64,000 bases of DNA, from positions 118,551,140-118,615,139 of the forward strand of contig NC_081410.1 in the NCBI RefSeq assembly GCF_030272615.1, given 5' to 3'. A program made the position numbers and the translations under genes. The stretch is from Cryptomeria japonica (lineage: Eukaryota; Streptophyta; Pinopsida; Cupressales; Cupressaceae). Below are positions 32,399 to 43,275 of the stretch, in pieces. Within the stretch, counting starts at the first letter, position 1, and every line of letters starts with the position of its first letter. The notes under the pieces are model-generated. The model saw only the letters and a program-made list of their open reading frames with translations. It was not told the origin of the DNA and made no database searches.

Positions 32399-32876
32399 TT
32401 GATGCCATGCGTGTAGAACTGCTAACGTAGAAGGTCGAAATGGCCCACACTAAAAATGAAAGGCTGAAGGGGATTGTTTCTGATCTTGAATGGAGATTTA
32501 CTTAAGTGAAAAGGAGATGCACTAAACTCAATAAGAAATGCATTGAACTCAATAAGAAATGTATGGAACTCAATAACAAGGTCATGGACTTGGACGATAA
32601 GAATATGGACCTTGAGTTGGAAGTGCGTAGTTTGCAGATGGTGAATGAGAGACAAGAGGTAGTGCGTGAGGCGTGCACTAAAAACAACAAAATCATAAGT
32701 GACCAGATGCAAGGCATGCTAGATGTTTGTGTGCAACGTGCTCAGTACCGAAAACAAAGGTACGCGGAGGTGTCTATCTCCGTAACCGATGAAGATGATG
32801 GGAATGATGTGCATCCCCTTACTTCGACCACTGGGGGAAACAAAAGTCATTTAAATACTCAACCTCTGCCTCCATA
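32394..32876 (+). pseudogene. 3' part of the interrupted coiled-coil gene
   Basis: It resumes the exon cut at 13590, after the second GAAGT. The frame reads FDAMRVELLT, a TAG, KVEMAHTKNERLKGIVSDLE, a TAA, then an open stretch from 32506. That stretch is a coiled coil with heptad-like repeats LNKKCIELNKKCMELNNKV and a Lys/Asp-rich helix. An acidic tail (VTDEDDGND) follows and it stops at 32874-32876 after QPLPP. A 21-bp DNA repeat underlies the heptads. Two stops in the coding part show the gene was already decayed, or decayed after insertion. Function unknown. Confidence 0.55.
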
Positions 32877-33516
32877 AGAGGCTTGTACTATTACGAAAGT
32901 TTTCTAGATGTATATTGTTGACTCCTGTTGAATAAAACGTCAGCAGTGGTGTAGACTGTTTGTAATCAAACATATTCTTTCATTTAAGAAAACACTTTGT
33001 ATGCTTCATGAATGGTTATTTTCAATAAATGTGATTGACCGAAGTTTTTCTTTTTGGTTCTTTTCTTCGGGAGCCCTTCTTGAACTAGTTGTAAAAATAT
33101 ATATATTAATAAAATATATTAAGTGGCCTCGCCACCTTTTTAAAAAAATAAAAAATATAAATGTGATTGACTTCACTTAAACAACTTCAATGGTTAATGA
33201 TTGGTTTCTTGTACCCTTTTTCATGCTTTCTGAATGGTTATATGTGGCTTTTCTACACGTCTTGTATGATGAATGGTTTTTGCACTTCTCTTAATGATTT
33301 CCGAATCAGTCTTGGTTAACCAAGGCAGGTGAATCTATACCTGAAACCTAAATCTGTAGGTTAAAGGTTTTTATATAGCAGATTTAAAAGAACCAGTAAT
33401 TGTATGATGGCAATTTTTCTTAACTTCCACCTGCTTATAATAGTTGCTTATTGAAGACTGAAAAATGATTATTTATAAATGATGGATAAACTAAATGACA
33501 AGTACATAAGATAGAA
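32877..33516. other. 3' flank of the coiled-coil gene; no gene seen
   Basis: AT-rich sequence with AATAAA-like words near 33023, plausible as 3' untranslated region. No domain signal. Confidence 0.4.
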
Positions 33517-33672
33517 GCTATTCTGGCTCCAAAATAGACCTTTCATACAACGTGTTAGTGACATGTTAGTCAATTGCAGTTGTTTATTGCAAAATCAACG
33601 ATGTAAAATGTGTGACTAACACTCGTGTTAGTCAATCCGTACTGTCATTTTGGAGCTAGAATAGACGCGTCC
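33517..33672. mobile_element. Short inverted-repeat element (MITE) copy A
   Basis: About 156 bp with ends GCTATTCTGGCTCCAAAAT and ATTTTGGAGCTAGAATAGACG, which are inverted copies. The interior reads ACGTGTTAGTGACATGTTAG, then a near palindrome GACTAACACTCGTGTTAGTC. The same order is found in copies B and C. No clear target duplication. Confidence 0.8.
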
Positions 33673-33677
33673 TTGAT

Positions 33678-33780
33678 CTATATTTAAATATTCTTCTTCG
33701 TAAATATTAAATATAGATCAAGGACAATGAGTATTCTTCTTTGTAAATATTAAATATAGATCAATGAGTATTTAACTATT
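33678..33780. repeat. Nested direct and inverted AT-rich repeats
   Basis: TTGATCTATATTTAA is followed by its inverse TTAAATATAGATCAA, and the block ATTCTTCTTTGTAAATATTAA occurs twice about 50 bp apart. It lies next to MITE copy A. Confidence 0.75.
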
Positions 33781-33889
33781 TAAGCTTTAGCACACGAATA
33801 AGGTGGAGTATAACACACAGGTTAGTTATACTTGTATTCTATAAGCAAAGAAACTCAAATTCAAAGTAACACTTCATATATATGTCAGA

Positions 33890-34325
33890 AGTGTTAGTCA
33901 TTTTCGCTGACTCGTTGCCTGCCAATTCCACATCGTCGTACAACATGTTAGCAACAGGTTAGTCAATCGCAGCCGTTAATTGCAAAATCGACTAACACGG
34001 CGTGTTAGTCTATTTCACCATTTCGCGTGGCAAAAGGAAATGTCGGCCAGCCAATCCTTGAATCAGCGAAATCGACTAACACAAATAGACTAACATGGTG
34101 TGTTAGTCTATTTCACTGATATGCAGACTGGCTGGCCACCATTTCCTTTTGCCACATGAAACAGCGAAATCGACTAACATGTCGTGTTAGTCGATTTCTA
34201 GCTTGAAAAGACCTTTTGTACAACATGTTAGCGACAGGTTAGTCAACACAGCGACACGGTGAAATAGACTAACAGGGCGTGTTATTATATTTCGTTGATT
34301 CGTGGACTACCAGGCCGCCATTTTT
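33890..34325. mobile_element. Foldback region built from MITE interior sequence
   Basis: Several GACTAACA..TGTTAGTC palindromes alternate with GCGAAATCGACTAACA. A 25-nt inverted pair at about 34028-34052 (GTGGCAAAAGGAAATG and onward) and 34130-34154 brackets two of them. It appears to be a rearranged or nested copy of the MITE family without its outer ends. Confidence 0.6.
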
Positions 34326-34329
34326 GGCT

Positions 34330-34488
34330 GCGTCTATTCTGGCTCCAAAACGGACCTTTCGTATAGCTTATTAGTGACAGGTTAGTCAATTGCAGTCGTT
34401 AATTGCAAAATCGATGGTGTAAAATGCATGACTAACACGCGTGTTATTCAATCCATACTATCATTTTGGAGCCAGAATAGACGTGTCC
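34330..34488. mobile_element. MITE copy B
   Basis: 159 bp with ends GCGTCTATTCTGGCTCCAAA and TTTGGAGCCAGAATAGACGT. The interior (CGGACCTTTCGTATAG, GACAGGTTAGTCAATTGCAG, ACTAACACGCGTGTTA) matches copies A and C closely. Confidence 0.85.
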
Positions 34489-34877
34489 ACCAGTTTTTGC
34501 CCGCGAAACGGTGAAATAGACTAACATGTCATGTTAGTCGATTTCGCGGACTGTATTTACCGTGTTTGACAACTTTGTTGATAATTTATACTATATGTAA
34601 TTTTTGTTCAATTTTTAAGTTTCCTTGTCAATCACTTATGAAATTATTTTATACTATCTGCTAGTGTTATACACATAGTCTAGTGTTGTCTTCAATTATC
34701 TTGCCCCATTCCCTTTGATGAAATACAATGGATTGTTTATATTGTAACAATAACGCATTTCTAAAACCTAACCTCCTTAATTAATCTTGTTGATCTATCT
34801 TAAACAAAACATTGACATACTTGCATCATCATGAAGGAGAGAAAATTGTCTTCAATCCAAGTGTTCACAATTTACAC
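34489..34877. other. No gene seen
   Basis: AT-rich sequence after MITE copy B, with one more GACTAACATG palindrome at about 34518-34545. Confidence 0.4.
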
Positions 34878-35315
34878 ATCTGCATTCCATATCTCACATC
34901 TTAATTTTATTGCATATCAAAATTGCATTATTACAGAAATCAATGCTATTCCTTTTAGATTAGACTTAATGATATGACATATTTAGAGAAAGGATTATAT
35001 TTATTAGATTATCTGCATTCCATATCTCACATCTTAATTTCATTGCATATCAAAATTGCATTATTACAGAAATCAATGCTATTCCTTTTAGAGTAGACTT
35101 ATTGCTATGACAAGTTGCGTCTATTATGGCTCCAAAATGGACCTTTCGTACAACATGTTAGCGATAGATTAGTCAATCACAGCTGTTAATTGTAAAATCA
35201 ATGGTGTAAAACGCGTGACTAACATGTGTGTTAGTCAATCCGTACTGTCATTTTGGAGCCAAAATAGATGCGTCTGCTATGACATGTTTAGAGAAAGGAT
35301 TATGTTTATTAGATT
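34878..35315. repeat. 133-bp tandem duplication, second copy split by a MITE
   Basis: Unit 1 is 34878-35010. Unit 2 runs 35011-35315 and, once the 162-bp MITE and one 10-bp target copy are removed, is also exactly 133 bp. Units start ATCTGCATTCC and end TTATTAGATT. Unit 1 preserves the empty insertion site (AATGATATGACATATTTAG). Confidence 0.9.
35113..35274. mobile_element. MITE copy C with 10-bp target duplication
   Basis: 162 bp, ends GCGTCTATTATGGCTCCAAA and TTTGGAGCCAAAATAGATGC. It is flanked by TGCTATGACA at 35103-35112 and 35275-35284. The neighbouring tandem unit gives the uninterrupted site, so both length and duplication are fixed by arithmetic. A 10-bp duplication fits the Mutator superfamily (8-11 bp). 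Confidence 0.9.
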
Positions 35316-35513
35316 TAAATTAACATATAAAGTGTATTGGTTTGTAGACATATAAAGTGTATAGAGACAAACATATAAATTATAAACATAACTGACACAA
35401 ACATATAAATCGTAAACAATCGAGACAAACGACGTACAAAGATCGGCTATGTAACCATAGAAATCAACTGTTTTATAAAAAGAGCATAGGCATATAGGAG
35501 CAGTTATACAATT

Positions 35514-35999
35514 TTAATGAGAGGACCTCCTATGCATTGAGAATCTACTCTGTATCTTGACAAACCTCCGTGTTGGCCGAGGAATACCATAACCCGTGAA
35601 AATGCGGGTGTAGTCCATAATAAGGACGTTCCATGGAAAGAATGTCGTGACATCCTCAATACTCTCATCGGAGTATGGCACCAAGGACCGTCCACGTCTC
35701 CAATGGGGTCTGTCAGCACACATTATGTGAGTCCGAGGGAGAGTGACTGGCCAGTACGTAAGGGCGAAATACATTGTCCATAGTCGCCTATACAAAGTGA
35801 CCGTCATTGAAGTCGACAATCTAGCGAACAATATCACGTCTTCTATGTGGACAGTGTATATATTGTCCTCGGTATAATGTATTTCCATTCGAATGGTCCA
35901 CTCACCAGCCCATCTGGGAGTTATTGTTTGGATAATATTTGAAACAATGATATCCAGGAAGTGCTGAAATAAGGCAGACTCCTCATCGTTCTCTACCAA
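35514..35999 (-). CDS. Unrecognised open frame downstream of the MULE remnant
   Basis: 161 codons without a stop, starting MVENDEESALFQHFLDIIVS. I see no signal peptide or clear domain. It contains several Trp and Tyr residues and a run WRRGRSLVPYSDESIEDV. It lies on the same strand as, and 1.2 kb downstream of, the MULE transposase remnant and could be an exon of the same or a partner gene. Function unknown. Confidence 0.4.
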   Translation of the reverse strand: MVENDEESALFQHFLDIIVSNIIQTITPRWAGEWTIRMEIHYTEDNIYTVHIEDVILFARLSTSMTVTLYRRLWTMYFALTYWPVTLPRTHIMCADRPHWRRGRSLVPYSDESIEDVTTFFPWNVLIMDYTRIFTGYGIPRPTRRFVKIQSRFSMHRRSSH

Positions 36000-36782
36000 C
36001 CTCTGTAGCAGTCTGCAGATACATATGATGAGAGTGTTAGTAATATAACTATAGCATTCAATAAATGTAAGACATAAGAGTGTTAAGCACTAAAAAAATG
36101 CAAGACATAATCACACCATAAGAGTATTAATTATTTAACTAGAGCATTCAATAAATTGAAGACATAAAAGTGTAATACTAAAAATTAAGTTGCATAAAAC
36201 CTGCGCTTGTCGCCCGACGTGTATGTGAAAGTCATTTAGTGATTAAAAAGGGCAAAAAACAACGAACCTACATACAAAGATACATTATAAAAGATGGTTA
36301 GGGACAGTAATAGTAAACATTACAACACAACTACAATAAACAAAGTTGTTCCATATTACGCAACAGGTTAAATGAAGAATGGCTAAACATCAAGCACATA
36401 TATGACATAGTTACAAACATAAAGCTTAATTTGAACAAATAATACCAAAATTAGTATCAGGGAGGATCATTTTGTGATCCCTGTCCACGTAAAAGACCAT
36501 CAAAAGCCAATCGTCGACGACGACTCCTATGGCCAGGTGTTAAGGGGGTGTCGAACACTGTCACACATGTGGATCACTTTCACCGACTACAAGACATGAT
36601 GACTAAATAAACGCGTGCAACATTCACATGTTTAGAAACCACTTACAGGTGACACTAGAGTACCAACCTGTATCAGACACAATTGATTTAGTGGCAAGGA
36701 CATGCGGTTTCGGTGCTTGGTCCAATTGCCTCTTTCCCGTTCTCATCCTAGAAGTCTCAAAGGGGAACTCAAAGGTGATAGG

Positions 36783-37187
36783 CTACCGAACATCATGATA
36801 GATCTCACGCGTAGTACTTTGCCTATGTTGTCGCCGATTGTGATGATGGACCCGACTTGCACTGAACCAAGGCCGCATACGTTCGGTGGTTGTATTGGTT
36901 GGATCGCTAGACAGACTAAAATCAAATGACATGGCACCGACATTTTGAAGATCAGCCATGAACCTATCTAGACAGCCTACAAATGCCATTAGTTTATCGC
37001 CTGAACCTGGCATTGTTTGTGACAATATGTTTAACTTTATGTTTGCTTCATTCCACATTACGGTGTCCACATCCTCTAAATTTGTATGTGCATTAGAAAT
37101 GCTATCGACAACAGGTTCAGGTATTGGGTTTTCATTAGTATTAGCAGATGTTGGAGTTGACATAGGAATTGGATTTGTATGAAACAA
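36783..37187 (-). CDS. Unrecognised open frame near the MULE remnant
   Basis: 134 codons, beginning MFHTNPIPMSTPTSANTNEN. The N-terminal half is Thr/Asn/Pro-rich. The middle (EDVDTVMWNEANIKLNILSQ, KLMAFVGCLDRFMADLQNVG) looks helical. It follows the MULE catalytic remnant by about 50 bp on the same strand. It may be a downstream exon or chance. No family recognised. Confidence 0.35.
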   Translation of the reverse strand: MFHTNPIPMSTPTSANTNENPIPEPVVDSISNAHTNLEDVDTVMWNEANIKLNILSQTMPGSGDKLMAFVGCLDRFMADLQNVGAMSFDFSLSSDPTNTTTERMRPWFSASRVHHHNRRQHRQSTTREIYHDVR

Positions 37188-37239
37188 GATCTTAGAGTGA
37201 AGTACACATCTTTTAAGTTAGCAAAGATCAACATTCACG

Positions 37240-37856
37240 AACATCCACTTACCCAAAACACGTGAATCATGGAACGAATTGTTCATCATTGCAACAACCT
37301 TTCATGCATTACCATCATTATCGCCCCTAGACGGTGAAAAATGTTCATTTCTCTTTCCTTCGTTGCATACTTGTACACACTCTTCAACCATTCTCGACAC
37401 ACATGCCAAATAAAAAGTATGACACAACATTCAAAAACACTCATGTTATGAACAAAATGTTTAATTGAGTCGGGAGCCTACTCATTTGAAATAAAACGTA
37501 GACTAGCGTATCATACTGTTTGATTTCATGTAGACAAACATTTCGCTCTTGCACTTACTCTATCGCTTGAATCTCTGCACTCGCATCATCCGTGATAAAT
37601 GCACTGATCCTCCAATCAAGCCTCTTTTCCATTCCTCATCTCCGCAACTCCATCAACCACACCTAGATATCCTTGATGTCACAGCCCATGCAACAGGCAC
37701 CCCCGATTGCTGCTCGTCGAAGACAAGAAACGAATACAATTGATATTGTTTTAAACAACAAACAGGAAGATCATGACCATCCACAAATCAAATGGGCTGC
37801 ATGAAAATAGGTTAAGTTTGAAGAGACTTACCCCGTATTTGTTTGTTGTGAATTTC
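37240..37856 (-). pseudogene. MULE transposase remnant, catalytic part
   Basis: Reading leftward from element 2, the minus strand gives TTNKYGVSLF, then FLVFDEQQSGVPVAWAVTSR, MEKRLDWRISAFITDDASAE ending at a GTAAGT donor, and FIWHVCREWLKSVYKYATKE with FHRLGAIM. These are successive blocks of the MULE DDE transposase domain: the first Asp region, the LVFD..GVPVAW strand, the second Asp in FITDDA and the WH(V)R.WLK helix. At least one intron, frame changes and stops interrupt it. The N-terminal part is at 45676-46676, beyond element 2. Confidence 0.75.
37852..37856. repeat. Target-site duplication of element 2 (left)
   Basis: ATTTC directly before the LTR's TGTAAAG. Identical to 45676-45680. 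Confidence 0.95.
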
Positions 37857-38231
37857 TGTAAAGCGGAAAATCGCAATCGAACCCTAGTTGTTCTCCCCTC
37901 TTCCAACTCCGAGGAGAGAGAAGGGAGGTTCGCTAGGATTCGATGGTTTTCACTTAGGGGAGAGACTTTACATTCAAAAGAGGGGTTGAAACCCACAAGA
38001 TCCAATCCCACGCAATGCAAGATTGGATGCTAAATGTGTTTCAAGGGTTAAGACAGCAAGGCTACCCTCTTTCGTAAAGAATGTTGATAGGAGAATTAAG
38101 CTAAGCATGCATAGAAAGTGATAAAGATTCGCTTATAAACTGAGATAGGAATACAGTATGAAGCTGCGGACCTGGAATTAGCAGTAAAATGTCGATACGG
38201 CGCTGTCCTGCAAATTTGAGCAAAAGTTGTC

Positions 38232-38261
38232 GGGACGATGGCGCCCGGCGCCACGGTCCTC
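38232..38261. repeat. GC-rich GGCGCC hairpin in element 2 LTR
   Basis: GGGACGATGGCGCCCGGCGC followed by CACGGTCCTC, an inverted repeat. Related copies lie at about 44816-44845 (other LTR), 43402-43433 and 44019-44048 (leader). Confidence 0.85.
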
Positions 38262-38871
38262 CGAAAAATCCACGAAACGAAGGGGGATCTATTTGTCTCT
38301 GCACAAGGATTCCAGATCTTCAATTTCAGCCGCGTACCTACAACCTACACACAGAAAAGCGAAGACGATTGGGGGGTTAGGGATTAGGGGTTTGCCTTTA
38401 GGTCAAACCTCGGTTTTGGAATTAACCAAGAAATGAGCAAGAGCTGTAAATGTAAATGACTGTAAAACAAGTACTAATACCTTGTTCTAAGGATGTTTGT
38501 ATCCTTATGTGCGAAGGTTTAGATGTTGTATGTTGTATGTTGTAGTAGTATGTTGTATGTAGCATGTAGTATGTGATCTCCTCTTCAATGGTTGAATCCT
38601 TGTCTTGAATGCAACACTTAGCCTTGAATGGAGACTTAGAAGGAATGCTTGAATGCTTGAATGCTTGAGTATAGTTTCCACGCCTTTTTCATCATGTATG
38701 TGTTATATCCCAATGAGAGAGAAAAATGTAGTTTATATACTTGTCATTTAGGGCTGATAGACTGATTTTCCCGACCTTAGGCCGACCAGGAAAGTTAATT
38801 TCCAATTTGCAAACAAAAAGACCCGAGACCCCTTAGGAGACCGAGCCCAAAATAGGACCCAGGGACCAGGG

Positions 38872-38920
38872 CGCTGGGCGCCCTAGTCCTGAAGGACCAG
38901 GGCGCTGGGCGCTCTGGTCC
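38872..38920. repeat. Paired GGACCAGGGCGC hairpins in element 2 LTR
   Basis: Two adjacent palindromic units, each of form GGACCAGGGCGCTGGGCGC then CCTAGTCC or TCTGGTCC. The right LTR has the same pair at about 45448-45506 with the stems partly changed. Confidence 0.85.
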
Positions 38921-39092
38921 CACTTCCCGGGACAGCAGGGTGCAAGGAGGTTCAGGCCAAGGTGCTTAAAAAATGCAGTTTTCAGTGTCGTGAGCAAGTT
39001 TCAGGGTCTCCATTCAGGTTGCGTGTTGCGTCACCATCGTGAAGACCAAAATGCAGTGGAAATTGCAAGTGTCGCAATTTTAGGACGCTACA

Positions 39093-39110
39093 TTTAGCCC
39101 CCACTTTAGC
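39093..39110 (-). promoter_or_regulatory. Element 2 polypurine tract
   Basis: The minus strand reads AAAGTGGGGGCTAAA directly before the LTR's TG. It fixes the orientation as minus. Confidence 0.8.
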
Positions 39111-39831
39111 GGGAGTATGTATGCTCATACTTCCGGTAAAGTACAAGGAAACAACATTGAAAGACTTTCACCATGTCAAGGAGGCAAGATACACCAAGCC
39201 CCTAGTGGACTAAGGATCTTACGACTTCGATTGACAAAGTAAAAGGGAAGATCGCGAGGAAGAACCATGACTGTCAGTAGTAAGGCTCCCTCACTATGAG
39301 TCATGCAAGAAAGATATCAAAAATTTTCAAGGCAAGGCTAAATTTGCCAAGAAATTTTCAAGTATCTTGAAAAGATATGAACGGGATGTATGCCCCCCTA
39401 CGTTAAAGCGATCGCACACGCCTCACCGGGGGTGATTGCTTTAAGGTAGTGATACATATAAGAAATGAGAAAGGAGCACGTTATCGCAAGGATTTAGCCC
39501 CCAAGTGTGAGATAAGCCCAAGGATAATAGACACAAAACACAAAGCACGAGGTGACTTCACTTTCCTCGGGGTCAGTATGCTGTATGATAATTCATGTAT
39601 ATGTATCATATGTATGTATGCATAATTGTTCTTCATTCCCCAATCAAGGAAGGTCACCTAGAAGAAGGGAACACATGTGTCTTTTGAGTCAACATGAGAG
39701 AGATCGAGAGATCTCAATACTTTGCATCGTCCTCAAGTAAACAACACTAAGGACAACAAATAGAAGAATGAGAATAACATATGGAAGAAGTAACGAAAGA
39801 GAGGAGGAGAGAATCTGCTATGCTAATGTAA
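39111..39831 (-). other. Element 2 3' untranslated region
   Basis: About 0.7 kb between the end of the coding frame and the polypurine tract. There is no pol sequence and no domain. Confidence 0.6.
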
Positions 39832-42800
39832 CTAGTTTAGCATGTCATCTACCCCCCGATCTTGCTGATCAATGTTTCGGGAAGGCAGGGAACACGCTAG
39901 AGGAGGAACATCCAACACAGCAGATGGAGCTATCACAAGATCCAAACAAGGGCTATGTTCATGTTCCGAGCCACGTTGTTCTTGTCTAGGAGCTAGGATA
40001 AGTGCTTTAGAAAATTCATTAGATAAATGGTTATCGACATCAACAAGTTCATATTCACTATCAGAAGCAAGAGGAGTAACATTTTCATCATGAATAACAT
40101 TTTCATCTATATCATCATCAAGATTTATAAAAATAGGATCTTTAACTTGCACCGGATCAAGACCATCATGCATCTTATGTTTAGGAGATTTCGGCTCAAT
40201 TTCCGGCTGAGGAGAAAATGGAATAATGCTTGTTGAAGGTGTTTTTGGAGATTGTAAAGTTTGAGAAGCAGCTGTTTGAGCTCTAAGACGACGCTTTCAT
40301 CGGCGTTCACGTGCAGAACGATTTCGTCTAGTCTTAGTAGGAAGTGGAGAAGACTGAGGAGGAGGAATGTTCTCATCCTTAGCACTTGGGTGTTTAGGTT
40401 GTGGTCTCTTAGGCTGGATAATAGGAGAAGAAGAAGGTCTCTTCTCTTTATAAAAAGAAGGAGGAGGAACTGCTCCATATAAAGGAGGAATTTTTGGTTT
40501 AGGGAGAAGACCAAGTCCATCATGACGAGGAGGTATAGGTCTACTCTTAGGAAGTTTATTAGGTATAGACATAGTCACATCCATAGGGATGGGTTGAGAA
40601 TCTTCTTGAGGAAAGACATTAGTTTTATCTTTCAAAGGAAGAACTTCCTTCTCAAGAATGATAGGAATATCAAGTTTAGGTGCTCTAGGTTCACTTAGAG
40701 ATAGGATCATATCTGTTTTCCACTTTTGATAAGATTTGAAAAGATGATCACTTCGCGGAGGAAGAGATTGGAATTGTTTAGGCCAAAAGTAATCAATAGG
40801 AACACTAGAGGTTCTTTCAGCTAGTTTAAAGAGACTATGATTGACAATAACAACTTCACCATTATGGGGAAATTTCAAACACTTATGAATAGGAGAAGCA
40901 ATAGCTTTCATGGAAGATAGCCAAGGATAGCCAAGCTTCACACGAAATTGTTCGGAAGATGGAATAATAGCAAAGTTCACATCAAGAGATTTGTTATGGA
41001 CCTCAATAGGCAATGTAATAGAACCAATTGCAGGAGAAGAAAATGCATCAAATAGTTTCACAATCACATCTATTTTGTCATATATCACTTGATTCAATTG
41101 CAAAGTAAAAAGAAATTCTTCAGTAATAACATTAATCATGCACGAAGGATCAATAAGCACTCCACGGCAAGGTGTATTCTTAACTTTTGCAACTATGTAT
41201 AAAGGACCATCAGGTGCCCTAATGGTTTCACTGGAATCAAATGTGATGGAAGGTTCTTTAGGGATCTCTTGCTGCTCTACAAAGTTAATCACATTCGGAG
41301 TCATAGACACAAGACCATCAGATGAGAGAGAGGAATCATTAGCCTCAATTGCATTAGAGGTATGAGAAGGCAATGGATCAGTGAAAATCTGAAGATTTTG
41401 GTTAGGAGGAGCTACAGATGTGTTGCCTTTATCATTCACTCCAGAAACAGAGATAGTATTGTTATCAATCAAATCTTGAATTTTACCCTTTAAAGAAAAA
41501 CATTTTTCAGTATCATGCCCAGGCTGACGGTGAAATTGACAAAAAGCTTTGTTATCAAAATAAGGTGAAGTAATCTTTGTAGGATCAATTTGTCTTATAG
41601 GAGGAAGAGTAAGCACATTTTGTTCCAATAAGTTATTCATAATACTATGCAATGATTCATTCAAAGGAGTATACTTTCTTTCTTTCTTGAAAAATTTAGA
41701 AATAGGAGGCACACCTGATGCTGCATTCACATTGTTGTTGATGATGTTTTCATTGAATTTGATGGAATCTCTGTTCGGTTTAAACTTCCCAAATGGTTGT
41801 TGACTGCTATCACCCTTATCACTCAGAGCCATAGGATGTGATTGTTCCATTTGACTCACAGTCAGTTGATAATTGTGAAGAGTTGCACACAACTGTTGGA
41901 AAGAAGTAAACTCAGAAAACAGAAGTTTGTCTCGAATATCTTTTTGTAAATTAGAAATAAAGATTCTTTGAATATCATTGTCAGGCACTGGAAAAGAAAT
42001 TTGAGCATACAAATGCTTATATCTACCAATGAAATCAGTCACTTTTTCTTTAACACCTTGTTTACAATGCATTAAATCAATCAGAGTAACCTTAGGACTT
42101 ATATTGTTTTGAAATTGTTGAATGAAAGCATTTGCAAGTTGTTCGAAAGAAGTAATAGAATAAGAAGGCAACGAGCAATACCATTGTAGGGCTTTGTCTC
42201 TTAATGTTCTCGTGAATAGTTTTGCAAGCAACCTTTGGTCATAAGCAAAATCAGTACATATTGTTTGAAAAGTCTTAACATGTGTTAGAGGATCTCCTTT
42301 ACCATTATAAAGTTCCAAATGCGGGATTTCAACATGTTTAGGAGGGATAGCTCGAACAATGTCAAGAGAAAGTGGGCTCGCAACATCAAATGTGGGCACA
42401 CTAAACTTAGATTGATTCATAGAGGCAATTTGTTGCTGTAAAGAAGAGACAGTTTGTGCAAGATTGTTAATGGTCGCTTCAGTCGAAGAATTCATATTAG
42501 ATGTGTTAGATTGAGATGGAGGTGTTATGTTATTGAAAGAAGGTAAAGAGTAAGGTGGTGGGACTCTACGATAATTAGTCATAGGAGATTATTGGACAGG
42601 AGGAATACTACAAGGAGGAATGGAATGGTTAAATGAATTGCCCCCTTGCGTCATGTTCATTTGTGGAGATATAATAGGGACACTCATTGAAGGAATGAAT
42701 GAAGAAGTCGGATTGAATGAAGGAAGAGGGTTAATTGAAGAAGAAGGGTTGCCCCCATGACTAGTAATCACAGGAGGAATGTCTTGTATAGAAGTAGCCA

Positions 42801-43275
42801 TGATGTTTGATGTAAAGGTAGGTATACTAGCAATAGGAGTTGTCAAAGGAATAGAATGATTGACTTGAGTAGGAGGTTGTGTATAACCTAAATTTTCAGC
42901 ACAACTCTTCATAGGCATCACATTCGAATCCACAATGTGTGCAATACCACGCAAAATATCAATTCCATTCTTATCACTTTGAAGCATACGTTTTAGACCC
43001 TCAATTAAAGGAAGAGCTTGACTATTAGGGTATTCTTGAGACATCCATTGTCGAAAATCGTCAAATTGGTTATCCAATTTCGAAAGTTGTTCTACAGAAA
43101 CCTCATGGAGAGCTTCTTCATCATTAGGAGGATTAGAGGAATTACCCATGTCCTCGTTAAAAAGGCTATTCAAATTAGGTTCCATCTCCTCAGTAGTTAA
43201 ACCTTGGAAAGACTTAATTCTACGGCTTCGTCTAACGGGAATAGTGTAAGTAGGGCTTATTGTTGTAAAACTCAT
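39832..43275 (-). pseudogene. Element 2 Gag-protease frame (two in-frame stops)
   Basis: One frame of about 1,148 codons with two stops: TAA at 42589 after IPPVQ and TGA at 40297 after SARERR. There is no frameshift. Segment 1 (228 codons) starts MSFTTISPTYTIPVRRSRRI. Segment 2 (761 codons) has a Gag core (HLELYNGKGDPLTHVKTFQT, DKALQWYCSLP, LMHCKQGVKEKVTDFIGRYK) at residues about 85-245. It also has a knuckle C348-x2-H-x4-H-x4-C361 and a retropepsin-like fold with VLIDPSCMINVITEEF (D478) and LGYPWLSSMKAI. The protease loop reads D-P-S where D-S/T-G is expected. Segment 3 (114 codons) is acidic. Both stops are one C-to-T change from CAA and CGA. Confidence 0.85.

Larger units (their letters stand above)
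37857..39092 (-). repeat. Element 2 left LTR (its 3' LTR)
   Basis: 1,236 bp. It contains a TATA box reading TATATAAAC on the minus strand (38739-38731), a TATGTTGTATGT minisatellite (about 38525-38575), and GC-rich hairpins at 38232-38261 and 38872-38920. Confidence 0.95.

Noticed and set aside
35514-37187. The two minus-strand frames as certain C-terminal exons of the MULE transposase
   Set aside because: They are on the right strand and nearby, but I could not match them to MULE C-terminal blocks, so they are listed only as unrecognised frames.
37751-38020. Frame running from the MULE remnant into the element 2 LTR
   Set aside because: It spans the insertion junction. The part inside the LTR recurs at 44329-44604 in the other LTR and is not coding.
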